Of a stretch of DNA of 64,000 nucleotides, positions 41,701 through 49,852 are shown in pieces (position 1 is the first letter of the stretch; each line of letters starts with the position of its first letter). Both the position numbers and the translations under genes were made by a program. Origin of the DNA: Halomonas nitroreducens (GTDB taxonomy: Bacteria; Pseudomonadota; Gammaproteobacteria; Pseudomonadales; Halomonadaceae); the NCBI RefSeq assembly GCF_003966155.1, contig NZ_RXNS01000006.1, forward strand, positions 167,413 through 231,412, given 5' to 3'. A model generated the notes under the pieces. That model was not told the DNA's origin and searched no databases. It saw nothing but the letters and a program-made list of their open reading frames with translations.

Positions 41701-44700
41701 CCCCACGGGCGCACCCTGCGCCTGGCGGTCGAGCCCGCCGATGGTCGCCTGGCGATGCGCTCCCGGGAGACCGGCGCCGACGGCGACTGGCAGCTGCATG
41801 CCACCGCCCGGATCATGGAGCAGAGCCGCGGCCTGATGCTGCAGCGCCGCTGCCCCGAGCAACCGGCGCGGGCGCCGGATATCGAGCTGGATGCCCACCT
41901 GGCGGCGGCCGCCCGGCTGGGGCTGGCCTATGGGCCGGCCTTCCAGGCCATCGATCGCGCCTGGCTCGCGGGCGACGAGGTGATCGGCGCCATCCGCCCC
42001 AGCGAGGCCATCGAGGCCCACCGGGAGGCGCTCTGGCTGCATCCCGGCATCCTCGACAGCGCCTTCCAGCTGTTCCTGCCGCTGCTGGCCCAGGATGACG
42101 CCCCGCGGGACGGCCTGGCCTTCGTGCCGGTGCGGGTCGGTCGCGTGCAGTTCGACCCCGCCGCCGGGCCACCCGCCCTGGCCCGGGCCCGGCTGGTCAA
42201 GCGCGCGCCCTACTCCTTCACCGCCGACTTCGAGCTCTTCGATGCCCAGGGCCGGGCGGTAGCGGTGCTCGCCGGGACGCGCTTCAAGGCGCTGCGCCTC
42301 ACCCCGTCCGGCCAGGCCCCGCTGAGCTATCTCGACGTGGCGCTGAGCCCGGCGCCGCGTCCCGAGCAGTGCCCCCTGCCGCCGCTCGCGGCCCTGCAGG
42401 CGGCCCTGCCCGGGCTGGTCGACGGCTACGCCGAGGCCACCGGCCACCGCTATGCCCAGGAGGTGGCGCCGCTGCTGGACCGCCTGGTCGAGGCCTTCGC
42501 CGAGGAGGCGCTGCGCCCCGAACTGGACGGCCAATGGCTCAGCCAGGCGCGCTACCAGGCCCTGGCCGGGCGCCACCTCCAGGCGCGCCCCTTGCTCGAC
42601 CAGCTGCTGCACCTGCTGGAGGACGCCGGCCGGCTCGAGGCCGGCGATGGCGGCTGGCGGCTGGCGGCTGGCGAGGTGGCGCCCGCCGCCATCTGGCAGC
42701 TGCTGAGCCGGGACTACCCCGGGCATGGCGCGCCCATCCAGCAGGTCGGCCGCTTCGGCCTGCACCTGCGCGCGCTGCTTGCCGGCGACGCCGACGCCGG
42801 GACCATCGGGCTGACCCGCGAGGGCCTGACACGGCTCAACCGGGAGCTGATCGGCCACCACGGCTGGCGGGCCCTGGCCGAACCCCTGGCCGAGGCCCTG
42901 ACCCGCACCCTCGAGGCCCTGCCCGCAGGACAGCGCCTCGGCCTGCTCGAGGCCGGGGTCAGCGTCCCGGCGCTGGGCGAGCGTCTTGCCGCGCAGCTCG
43001 ACCCGGACCGCTGCGACGTTCGCCTCCTCGCGGCGGGGGAGCTGGCCTGGCAGCAGGCCGAGCAGCTGCGCGACCGCGAGCCGCGCATCGAGGTCGAGGC
43101 CCTGGACGCCCTGGCCGAGGCCCCCGCGCGGGCCCAGCTGGCCCTGGTCAGCCTCGACGTCAGCCAGCGGGACACCAGCCGCCGCCTGCTCGAGGCCCTG
43201 CCCGAGCGCCTCGCTCCCGGCGCGTCGCTGCTGCTGCTGGGCCTGGCCCCGTCCGCCTGGCTGGATACCCTGCTCGCCACACCGGGACTCGGCGAGGACC
43301 AGCGGCCACCGGCCGCCTGCGAGCACGAGGATGTGGTCGGCTGGCTGGAGCGCCTCGGCGCCGAGGACATCCAGCCCATTCCGCTGGAGGGTGACACGGG
43401 CGCCTACCTGCTGCATGCCCGCCTGCCCCAGGCGGCGGTCTCGGCGGCCCCCGCCCCGCGTCATCGGCTGCTGGTGAGCGACGCGACCTGCCACCCGAGG
43501 GCCCAGGCCCTCGGGGAGGCCCTGGAGCAGCAGGGCGACCCGGTCACCCTGCTGGCGTCACCACCGACCAGCGAACAGTGGCAGGCCCTCCAGCAGGCCG
43601 CGATGGACGCCGACGCCGCCCTCGATATCCTCGACCTGGCCGAGTCCGGCACCGCGCGTTGCCAAGCCGCCGCCGACTGGGCCCGCCGGCTCGAGACAGC
43701 GACCGCCGAGACCACCCTCTGGCTGGTCACCCAGGGCGTGGCCGCCATGTGGGGCCCGACGGCGGTGGAGGCGTCCGAGGATGCCGCGCTCTGGGGCTTC
43801 GGGCGCAGCCTGGCCAACGAGGCCGGCGCGTTCGCCGTCAAGCTGGTCGACCTGCCGGGCGACGGCCCGAGCGAGGCGGCGCTCCAGGCCCTGGCCCGGG
43901 AACTGCGCGCCCCGGATGCCGAGAACGAGCTGGTCCTCGATGGGCAAGGCCAGCGCTTCGCCACGCGCCTGCGCCCCCTGCCCGCCCCCGACCCCCGCCC
44001 GGCCGACGCCGCGGGCGACGCGCCGGCCATGACCCTCGGCTTCCCCCTGCCCGGCCAGCTGCGCCACCTCAGCTGGCGGCCCCGCGCCCTGCCTCGTCCC
44101 GGCGCGGGCGAGCTCGAGGTGCGGGTCGAGGCCACCGGCCTCAACTTCCGCGACGTGATGTACACCCTGGGCCTGCTCTCCGACGAGGCCATCGAGAACG
44201 GCTTCGCCGGCCCCACGCTGGGCCTCGAGTTCGCCGGGGTGGTCGAACGGGTCGGCCCGGAGGTCAATGACCTGGCCCCGGGCGATGCCGTGGTCGGCTT
44301 CGGCCCGGCCAGCTTCAGCGACCGGCTGATCGCCAGCCGCCAGGCCGTCGCACCGCTGCCGGGCGGGCTGGACTTCGCGGCGGCGGCGACCATCCCCACC
44401 ACCTTCTTCACGGTGTACTACGCTCTCAAGCACCTGGCGCGCCTGGCGCCCGGCGAGCATGTGCTGATCCATGGCGCCGCCGGCGGGGTCGGCCTCGCCG
44501 CCATCCAGGTCGCCCGCTGGCTGGGCGCCGAGATCCATGCCAGCGTGGGCTCGGCCGAGAAGCGCGACTTCCTGCGCCTGAGCGGCGTCGAGCGGCTGCA
44601 TGACTCCCGCGCCCTGACCTTCGCCGAGGAAATCCTTGAGGCGACCGACGGCCGCGGGGTGGACGTGGTGCTGAACTCGCTGGCCGGCGAGGCCATCAAC

Positions 44701-46245
44701 CAGAACCTGCGGGTGCTGCGCCCCTTCGGTCGCTTCCTGGAGCTCGGCAAGCGCGACTTCTACGAGAACACCCATATCGGCCTGCGGCCCTTCCGCAACA
44801 ACCTCAGCTATTTCGGCATCGACTCGGATCAGCTGATGAAGGCCTGCCCGGAGCTGACCCGGACGCTGTTCGCCGAGATGATGGCGCTGTTCGAGGACGG
44901 CACCTTCACGCCGCTGCCCTACACCGCCTTCGGCAACCATCAGGTCGTCGAGGCCTTTCGCTACATGCAGCAGGCCCGCCAGATCGGCAAGGTGGTGGTC
45001 ACCCAGGAGCGCCCCCTCGCCGATCAGGCCACACCACCGGCCGCCGCGCCCCCCGCGCTGCGGCTGCGCGAGGACGCCAGCTACCTGGTCACCGGCGGTC
45101 TCGGCGGCTTCGGCCTGCACACCGCCGAGTGGCTCGCCGAGCGCGGCGCCCGGCACCTGATCCTGGTCGGCCGTCGCGGGGCCGGCTCGCCGGAGGCCCG
45201 CGAGGGCCTGGCGCGCCTGCACGCCCGGGGCGTGAACGTGGAGGCCGCGGCCTGTGACGTCACCGACCGCGACGCCCTCGCCGCCCTGCTGGCCCGCTGC
45301 CGCGACGCGTTGCCCCCGCTGCGCGGGGTGGTCCATGCCGCCGCCGTCATCGAGGACGCGCTGATCCGCAACCTCGAGGACGAGTGCCTGGCGCGGGTGC
45401 TGGCGCCCAAGGTGGAAGGTGCGCGCCACCTGGACGTGCTGACCCGCGACGACCCGCTGGACTTCTTCGTGCTCTACTCCTCGGCCACCACGCTGTTCGG
45501 CAATCCGGGCCAGGCCGCCTACGTGGCCGCCAATCACTGGCTGGAGGCCCTGGCGGCCGAGCGCCGCGCCCGGGGACGGCCGGTGACCTGCGTGCGCTGG
45601 GGGGCCATCGAGGATGTCGGCTTCCTGGCCCGCCACACCCGTACCCGCGACGCCCTCCAGGAGCGCCTGGGCGGCTCGGCCCTGCGCGCCGACGAGGCCC
45701 TGGCCGTGCTCGAGAAGATGCTCGCGACGGATGCCCCCAGCCTCGGCGTGCTCGAACTGGACTGGTCCGCCCTGGCCCGCTTCCTGCCCACCGCCGAGGC
45801 CCCGCGCTTCCGCGAGATCGCCCATGGCGCCGGACACGACGACCACCAGGACGACAGCGGCCAGGACATCGCGCGCCTGCTCGCCGAGCTGTCGCCCGAG
45901 CAGCTGCATGCCACCGTCACCGAGCTGCTCAAGGCCGAGCTGGCCGGCATCCTGATGATCGAGGAGGACAGGATCGACGTGCACCGCTCGGTCTATGACA
46001 TGGGCTTCGATTCGCTGATGGGCGTGGAGCTGATGACGGCCATCGAGGCACGCCTCGGCGTGCGGGTGCCGGTGATGGTGCTCAGCGAGGCCTCGACCCT
46101 CGACCGACTGAGCGGCGTGCTGATCGAGCGGCTGACCCGCGACGCCTCGCAGGCCGACAGCCAGGACGCGGATCTCGCCGCCCTGGCCGCCCGCCACGGC
46201 GCCGACACCCTGTCCGACACCCCCCGGGAGGCCACCCCCTCATGA
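38791..46245 (+). CDS. Reducing type I polyketide synthase, RkpA-like (KS-AT-DH-psiMT/KR-ER-KR-ACP)
   Basis: 2,484 residues from ATG at 38791 with AGGAG upstream and a 4-bp overlap with the previous gene. KS (about 1-430) has Cys172 in DTACSSS, His307 and His345. AT (about 530-860) has Ser624 in GHSVG and YAFH, so malonyl is likely but not certain. DH (about 900-1165) has His925 in GDHVVGDAPVFP and Asp in ILDSAFQ. Residues about 1190-1730 hold no SAM motif and look like inactive methyltransferase and KR structural parts. ER (about 1740-2070) has HGAAGGVG. KR (about 2090-2280) has TGGLGGFG and Tyr2244. ACP has Ser2408 in GFDSLMG. There is no thioesterase. All domains for full reduction are present, so a saturated chain is expected. 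Confidence 0.93.
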   Translation: MTRRVAIIGVAHRMPGTTPESFWDDLKAEKDLVTQVAADRWSHDAFQHPDRRHPGTSVTFAAGSLGDISGFDADFFGISPREAAHMDPQQRMLLELTWETMESAGLAPGRLRGSQCGVYVGVASLDYSYRMADDMAAIDAPTATGNTSSIASNRLSYLFDLHGPSMSVDTACSSSMVAFHQACQAIRAGETPMALAGGISLHLHPYGFIIFSKASMLSPSGRCRVFDADGDGYVRSEGAGLFLLKDYDRAVEDGDPILAVVAGSAVNTDGHKQGLTVPNPEAQVALMRQAYDQAGIAPDEIDYLEAHGTGTAVGDPIETRAIGEALARQRRHPLPIGSVKSNLGHLETASGVAGLAKALYSLRHREVPATIGIRRLNPKIHFDEWNLEVVTRARPLKADGRLVIGVNSFGFGGANAHVILASPPERASATPASTTPAASAPLPLRLSARGEPALKAMAAALAEHLRDSDDSLYDIAHTLYRHREHHRDGLLLFADSKPAAAQRLAAWAAETGPADTALGITEGQRLDGAQGPAFVYDGNGCQWETMGRDLLAASEVFAEAVDEVDALFAPRAGFSLRAELEGRNGQDRFDQTEIAQPALFAIQVGITRLLAAHGIRPSAVTGHSVGEVAAAWASGALPLADAVTVIHLRSHYQGLTRGQGEMTAVGLGEADIAPLLDRPQHRAISLAGINSPKGVTVAGPAEALGRLEAKLADQGTFAKRLPLDYAFHSPAMDPIERDLIGALASLRPEPTQVPYVSTVTGAHLTGDALGADYWWHNVRQPVRFAAAVATLLDAGTDVFIEIGAHPILRRYLSEAQTQAARPGQVITTLEREQDGAACIERAIGQALLSGIAHDDSGWFPVAGCRVELPRYPWQHRPHWVPGTPSAAGLLQRHYEHPLLGYRLAQQALTWESELDTGRQPWLGDHVVGDAPVFPGAGYVELALAVGALWRAPATLDIEELEIQAPLMLDGPHGRTLRLAVEPADGRLAMRSRETGADGDWQLHATARIMEQSRGLMLQRRCPEQPARAPDIELDAHLAAAARLGLAYGPAFQAIDRAWLAGDEVIGAIRPSEAIEAHREALWLHPGILDSAFQLFLPLLAQDDAPRDGLAFVPVRVGRVQFDPAAGPPALARARLVKRAPYSFTADFELFDAQGRAVAVLAGTRFKALRLTPSGQAPLSYLDVALSPAPRPEQCPLPPLAALQAALPGLVDGYAEATGHRYAQEVAPLLDRLVEAFAEEALRPELDGQWLSQARYQALAGRHLQARPLLDQLLHLLEDAGRLEAGDGGWRLAAGEVAPAAIWQLLSRDYPGHGAPIQQVGRFGLHLRALLAGDADAGTIGLTREGLTRLNRELIGHHGWRALAEPLAEALTRTLEALPAGQRLGLLEAGVSVPALGERLAAQLDPDRCDVRLLAAGELAWQQAEQLRDREPRIEVEALDALAEAPARAQLALVSLDVSQRDTSRRLLEALPERLAPGASLLLLGLAPSAWLDTLLATPGLGEDQRPPAACEHEDVVGWLERLGAEDIQPIPLEGDTGAYLLHARLPQAAVSAAPAPRHRLLVSDATCHPRAQALGEALEQQGDPVTLLASPPTSEQWQALQQAAMDADAALDILDLAESGTARCQAAADWARRLETATAETTLWLVTQGVAAMWGPTAVEASEDAALWGFGRSLANEAGAFAVKLVDLPGDGPSEAALQALARELRAPDAENELVLDGQGQRFATRLRPLPAPDPRPADAAGDAPAMTLGFPLPGQLRHLSWRPRALPRPGAGELEVRVEATGLNFRDVMYTLGLLSDEAIENGFAGPTLGLEFAGVVERVGPEVNDLAPGDAVVGFGPASFSDRLIASRQAVAPLPGGLDFAAAATIPTTFFTVYYALKHLARLAPGEHVLIHGAAGGVGLAAIQVARWLGAEIHASVGSAEKRDFLRLSGVERLHDSRALTFAEEILEATDGRGVDVVLNSLAGEAINQNLRVLRPFGRFLELGKRDFYENTHIGLRPFRNNLSYFGIDSDQLMKACPELTRTLFAEMMALFEDGTFTPLPYTAFGNHQVVEAFRYMQQARQIGKVVVTQERPLADQATPPAAAPPALRLREDASYLVTGGLGGFGLHTAEWLAERGARHLILVGRRGAGSPEAREGLARLHARGVNVEAAACDVTDRDALAALLARCRDALPPLRGVVHAAAVIEDALIRNLEDECLARVLAPKVEGARHLDVLTRDDPLDFFVLYSSATTLFGNPGQAAYVAANHWLEALAAERRARGRPVTCVRWGAIEDVGFLARHTRTRDALQERLGGSALRADEALAVLEKMLATDAPSLGVLELDWSALARFLPTAEAPRFREIAHGAGHDDHQDDSGQDIARLLAELSPEQLHATVTELLKAELAGILMIEEDRIDVHRSVYDMGFDSLMGVELMTAIEARLGVRVPVMVLSEASTLDRLSGVLIERLTRDASQADSQDADLAALAARHGADTLSDTPREATPS

Positions 46246-47585
46246 CGCAAGATAACCGTCACCTCAAGCAGCAGCTGCTCGACGAGGCCAGGGGGCGACG
46301 CCGCACCCGCGCCCGGCAGGCGGCGTCACCCGACGCCCCGCAGGCCGGCGGCGGGGCCGTGGCGGAGCACCTGACCCGCTTCGACAGCCATCCCGGCTAC
46401 CAGCAGCTGAGCCTGATGCGCGAGGGCGCGCGCCGGCTGGGCCTGAGCGATCCCTTCTTCAAGCGCCACGACGGCAACGCCGGCGCCACCACGGTGATCG
46501 AGGGGCGCGACTACCTGAACTTCGCCAGCTACAACTACCTGGGCTTCTCGGGCGATCCCCGGGTCAACCAGGCCGCCCGGGAGGCCCTGGAGCGCTATGG
46601 CAGCTCGGTCTCGGCCAGCCGTATCGTCTCCGGCGAACGCCCGATCCACGCCGAGCTCGAGGGGGCGATCGCCGAAGCCTATGGCGTGGACGATGCCGTG
46701 GCCTTCGTCAGCGGCCATGCCACCAATGTCTCCACCCTGGGCTACCTGCTCGGGCCGCGGGACCTGATTCTCCACGACGAGTACGTCCACAACAGCGCCC
46801 TGGTCGGAGCCCAGCTCTCCGGCGCCCGGCGCATGGCCTTCGCCCACAACGACCCGGCGGCCCTGGACGACCTGCTGCGCCGGCACCGGCCACAGTTCGA
46901 GCGGGTGCTGATCGTCATCGAGGGCCTCTACAGCATGGACGGCGATCTCCCCGAGCTGCCGCGCTTCGTCGAGATCAAGCGCCGTCACCAGGCCTGGCTG
47001 ATGGTCGACGAGGCCCACTCCTTCGGGGTGCTGGGCGAGCATGGCCTGGGCCTCGGCGAACACTACGGCGTGCCCAGCCACGACGTGGACATCTGGATGG
47101 GCACCCTGAGCAAGACCCTGGCCGGGTGCGGCGGCTATATCGCCGGCTGCCAGCCGCTGGTCGACACGCTGCGCTACCTGGCGCCGGGCTTTCTCTACAG
47201 CGTGGGCATGCCCGCCCAGGTCGCCGCCCCCTCGCTGAAGGCGCTGCAACTGATGCGCCAGGAACCCCAGCGCGCCCGGCGCCTGCGCGAGATCTCGCGC
47301 TACTTCCTCGACCAGGCCCGCCGGCGGGGGCTGGATACCGGGCACAGCATCGGGGCCGCGGTGGTGCCGGTGATCCTCGGCAGCTCACCGCGCGCCGCCG
47401 GCCTCTCCCATGCGCTGTTCGAGCGCGGCATCAACGTGCAGCCGATCCTGCACCCGGCCGTGCCGGAGAAGAGTGCCCGCCTGCGCTTCTTCCTCTCCTG
47501 CGACCACAGCGAGGCCCAGGTCGACCACACGCTCGACGCCCTGGTGGCCCTCATGGCCGAGCCGGTCGAGGCCCCCCGCGGCTAG
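46242..47585 (+). CDS. Alpha-oxoamine synthase (AONS/SPT family), RkpG-like
   Basis: 447 residues, ATGA-coupled to the PKS stop. PLP-enzyme features: FASYNYLGFSGDP, the active-site segment MVDEAHSFGVLG, and the PLP lysine K291 in GTLSKTLAG. The family condenses an acyl thioester with an amino acid and releases CO2 (8-amino-7-oxononanoate synthase, serine palmitoyltransferase, KBL). A biotin role is unlikely: no bio genes are nearby, and the N-terminal 70-residue extension and PKS partner point to use of the PKS-bound acyl chain. The amino acid substrate is unknown. Confidence 0.88.
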   Translation: MTQDNRHLKQQLLDEARGRRRTRARQAASPDAPQAGGGAVAEHLTRFDSHPGYQQLSLMREGARRLGLSDPFFKRHDGNAGATTVIEGRDYLNFASYNYLGFSGDPRVNQAAREALERYGSSVSASRIVSGERPIHAELEGAIAEAYGVDDAVAFVSGHATNVSTLGYLLGPRDLILHDEYVHNSALVGAQLSGARRMAFAHNDPAALDDLLRRHRPQFERVLIVIEGLYSMDGDLPELPRFVEIKRRHQAWLMVDEAHSFGVLGEHGLGLGEHYGVPSHDVDIWMGTLSKTLAGCGGYIAGCQPLVDTLRYLAPGFLYSVGMPAQVAAPSLKALQLMRQEPQRARRLREISRYFLDQARRRGLDTGHSIGAAVVPVILGSSPRAAGLSHALFERGINVQPILHPAVPEKSARLRFFLSCDHSEAQVDHTLDALVALMAEPVEAPRG

Positions 47586-47612
47586 TCCCGCCACGCGACC
47601 TTCCCGGCCGCC

Positions 47613-47646
47613 CTGCCTGGCCCCGCCCGTGCGCGGGGCCAGGCAG
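47613..47646 (+). terminator. Hairpin after the capsule/PKS operon
   Basis: A perfect 13-bp inverted repeat (CTGCCTGGCCCCG / CGGGGCCAGGCAG) with an 8-nt loop lies 27 bp after the oxoamine synthase stop. There is no T tract, but stem strength and position support transcript ending here. Confidence 0.55.
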
Positions 47647-48002
47647 ATGCCCTTGCCCGCCAACCGCCGACTCGCGGCGCTCCTCGCGGGCGGCGCATGA
47701 CCCCGCCTCACCATCGCCGGAACCGTCGTGCTGCCAGCGGGTCGTCCCTGTCGATGCAACGTATGAGTTTCGCCAGTCTTCTTCAGCAGGCGTTGGCCCA
47801 TACTTTTCCAGGCAAGTACCAAATATATCACTTAATTAGCTGATTTTTAAGGCAAATCGGCCATCCTGTAATCTTTTGTTACTGAGTGTTGCTAGTGTGA
47901 TTCAACAGCAGCATCACTCAGGCCTTCGAGTGATAACAAGGAATGAGAAAGGCCAGGCATCAGTGACGAGTCCTCACCCCTACTCGCTCTCGGGAGGTGT
48001 CG
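47647..48002. other. AT-rich intergenic region before the beta-barrel gene
   Basis: This gap drops sharply in GC compared with the operon before it, especially 47760-47960 (for example AATATATCACTTAATTAGC). No gene is seen. It probably carries the promoter and control sites of the outer-membrane protein gene. Confidence 0.6.
47882..47921 (+). promoter_or_regulatory. Inverted repeat upstream of the beta-barrel gene
   Basis: CTGAGTGTTGCT (47882-47893) and AGCATCACTCAG (47910-47921) are inverted copies with one mismatch, separated by 16 bp. It lies about 80 bp before the ATG. It could be a regulator site or a leader hairpin. Confidence 0.35.
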
Positions 48003-48698
48003 ATGAACAGGCACACCGTCCTGGCCACGGCCTGGCTCATGACCGCGCCAGCCCTTGCGGTCAACGCCGCCGCGGCGGATCTCTATCTCTTCGCGGACGC
48101 CGGCTTCGCCGAGCCCGACCTTGACACCCTGGACCGCCGCCACCAGCGGATGGCCGAGCGGATGACCGACAACGGCGGGGTCGCCCTGGTGGATGTCGAC
48201 GACCAGAGCGGTGCCGGCGTCATCGGCGTGGGCATCCAGCCCTTCCGCTACCTGGCCCTCGAACTGGGCTACTACCATCTGGGGGACTACCGGCTCGAGA
48301 CCCGCGGGGCGCTCACCACGCCCACCCACGACCTCGCCTCGCGGACGGTAACCGATGTGGAAGTTCGCGGTTGGGGGTTGAACGGCAAGCTGCTGCTGCC
48401 CATCAGCGAGGCCCTCAGCGGCACCTTCACCACCGGGATCGCCCGCATCGACACCGACATCACGGCGGTGACGACGCACCGTGGCGAGGTGCTCGGCGAG
48501 CCGTTCTCGACCCGGGAGACCACCGAACACCGCTTCGAGGACACCGTCGGCATCCTCGGCATCGGCGCCTGGTACCGGCTCGGCGACCATCTGGGGCTGC
48601 GAGTCGACTATCGCTACCTGGGCGGCTTCGGCCAGGGGGAGGACGGTGGCGACAGCGACCTGGACCTGTTCACCGCCGGGGTGGTCTACGTCTTCTGA
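48003..48698 (+). CDS. Small outer-membrane beta-barrel protein (OmpA/OmpW-like)
   Basis: 231 residues from ATG at 48003 with GGGAGG 5 nt upstream. A Sec signal peptide ends AVNAAAA before DLYLFADAGF. The mature part has alternating strands (IGVGIQPFRYLALELGYY, VRGWGLNGKLLLPIS, LGLRVDYRYLGGF) and a terminal aromatic residue (VVYVF), the signature of an eight-stranded barrel. Function is unknown; location next to capsule genes suggests an envelope role. Its 3' end overlaps the convergent glycosyltransferase by 13 bp. Confidence 0.82.
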   Translation: MNRHTVLATAWLMTAPALAVNAAAADLYLFADAGFAEPDLDTLDRRHQRMAERMTDNGGVALVDVDDQSGAGVIGVGIQPFRYLALELGYYHLGDYRLETRGALTTPTHDLASRTVTDVEVRGWGLNGKLLLPISEALSGTFTTGIARIDTDITAVTTHRGEVLGEPFSTRETTEHRFEDTVGILGIGAWYRLGDHLGLRVDYRYLGGFGQGEDGGDSDLDLFTAGVVYVF

Positions 48699-49762
48699 TG
48701 CCCGGAGACCGGCTGGCCAATGCTGCCACCTCGCCGCCGCCAGAACGCGGCCGCCGCCTGCGGGTCGCCGACCCGGCGGGCGGTGACGGCGGCATTGGCG
48801 GCCATCCGGCGCGCCTCTCCCGGATGCTCCAGCAACCAGCTCAGGCAGCGCTGCCAGTGACGCGGGTCGTCGTCGGCGAGCAGCCCATTCACGCCATCCT
48901 CGACGATCTCCGTGTAGGGCGGACGCCGCGAGTAGATGCCCACGCCGCCCATGGCGGCGATGTCCAGGAACTTGATGAACGACTTGCCGCGATTGAACGG
49001 GGTATCGAGCAACGGCGCCAGGCCGATATGGACGCGCCGCCGTGCCTGATAGACACGAAATTTGCCCCAGGGAAGCGGCGCCGGACAACACGTACGAGGC
49101 AGGTCGGTCAGCGCCAACGGCACGTGTTCCCCCAGCATCAGCTCGAGTTCGCTATCGACCCGTTCGCTCTGAACGCGCGCGAGCGCCGGGGCGAGATGGG
49201 CGAGATCCGCCAGGTGCGCCCGAGTGCCGTGAAAGCCGATCCGCCAGGGAGCGTACGACGTGGGGCCCCGCTCGAGATGCGCCAGGTCAGGCAGCGGCGC
49301 CAGAAGCGGCGGCGTCAGCACCGCGACCCTGGCGTGGCGGCGGGCAAGGCGTCCGGCCAACGCCTCGCTGCTGGCCACGACCTCATCGGCCAACGCCAGC
49401 AGGCGCGGCTGCTGGGCGGCGGCCGACGCCATGCGCGCTCGATAGGCCGACGGCAGTGTTGCATCCTCGGCCGCCGCCCCGAGCTCATCATCGATCAGGT
49501 AGAGGATGCGCCCGAAGCGGGCTCGCTCACGCTCGAGCCAGCGCAGCGCCACGGTTGGCAAGGTGCGGCACAGCACCAGGTTGGCCCCCAGTTGCCGGGT
49601 CAACACCCAGCGCGCCAGTGGCCAGCGCCAGCCGCGCACATCCAGCCGGCCCACCTCGTGGCCCTCGGAACGCAAACGGGGCGCGGCCGACGCGAGAAAG
49701 TAGATATCCTCGGTCGGCCGCGCCCCATCGCTCAACACCAGCCAGCGCTCACCTTTCACCAT
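48686..49762 (-). CDS. Glycosyltransferase, GT4/GT1-like (GT-B fold)
   Basis: 358 residues. The C-terminal half carries IGLAPLLDTPFNRGKSFIKFLDIAAMGGVGIYS followed by YTEIVEDGVNGLLADD, the nucleotide-sugar binding pattern of GT-B enzymes. There is no signal or membrane helix. Donor and acceptor are unknown. The start codon at 49760-49762 sits inside a run of GTGAG-type repeats, so no normal ribosome site is visible. First of a group of minus-strand glycosyltransferases. Confidence 0.8.
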   Translation of the reverse strand: MVKGERWLVLSDGARPTEDIYFLASAAPRLRSEGHEVGRLDVRGWRWPLARWVLTRQLGANLVLCRTLPTVALRWLERERARFGRILYLIDDELGAAAEDATLPSAYRARMASAAAQQPRLLALADEVVASSEALAGRLARRHARVAVLTPPLLAPLPDLAHLERGPTSYAPWRIGFHGTRAHLADLAHLAPALARVQSERVDSELELMLGEHVPLALTDLPRTCCPAPLPWGKFRVYQARRRVHIGLAPLLDTPFNRGKSFIKFLDIAAMGGVGIYSRRPPYTEIVEDGVNGLLADDDPRHWQRCLSWLLEHPGEARRMAANAAVTARRVGDPQAAAAFWRRRGGSIGQPVSGHQKT

Positions 49763-49786
49763 TTACCACTCACTATCCACTCCTCC
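49749..49786 (-). repeat. Short GTGAG-type repeat across a glycosyltransferase start
   Basis: On the minus strand the sequence reads as imperfect units such as GTGGATAGTGAGTGGTAAATGGTGAAAGGTGA (split here by the start codon ATG). Similar repeats occur at 56796-56860, 61493-61531 and 62989-63030. Confidence 0.7.
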
Positions 49787-49852
49787 AGGACGCTCGATGC
49801 CCCCCTTTTACCGCTTGAAGCTTACGGCTTACCGCTCCCGGCGCCGCCGGGT

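Noticed and set aside
46242..47585. Biotin synthesis gene bioF
   Set aside because: The family is right, but there are no bio genes nearby, it is coupled to a PKS, and it has an N-terminal extension.
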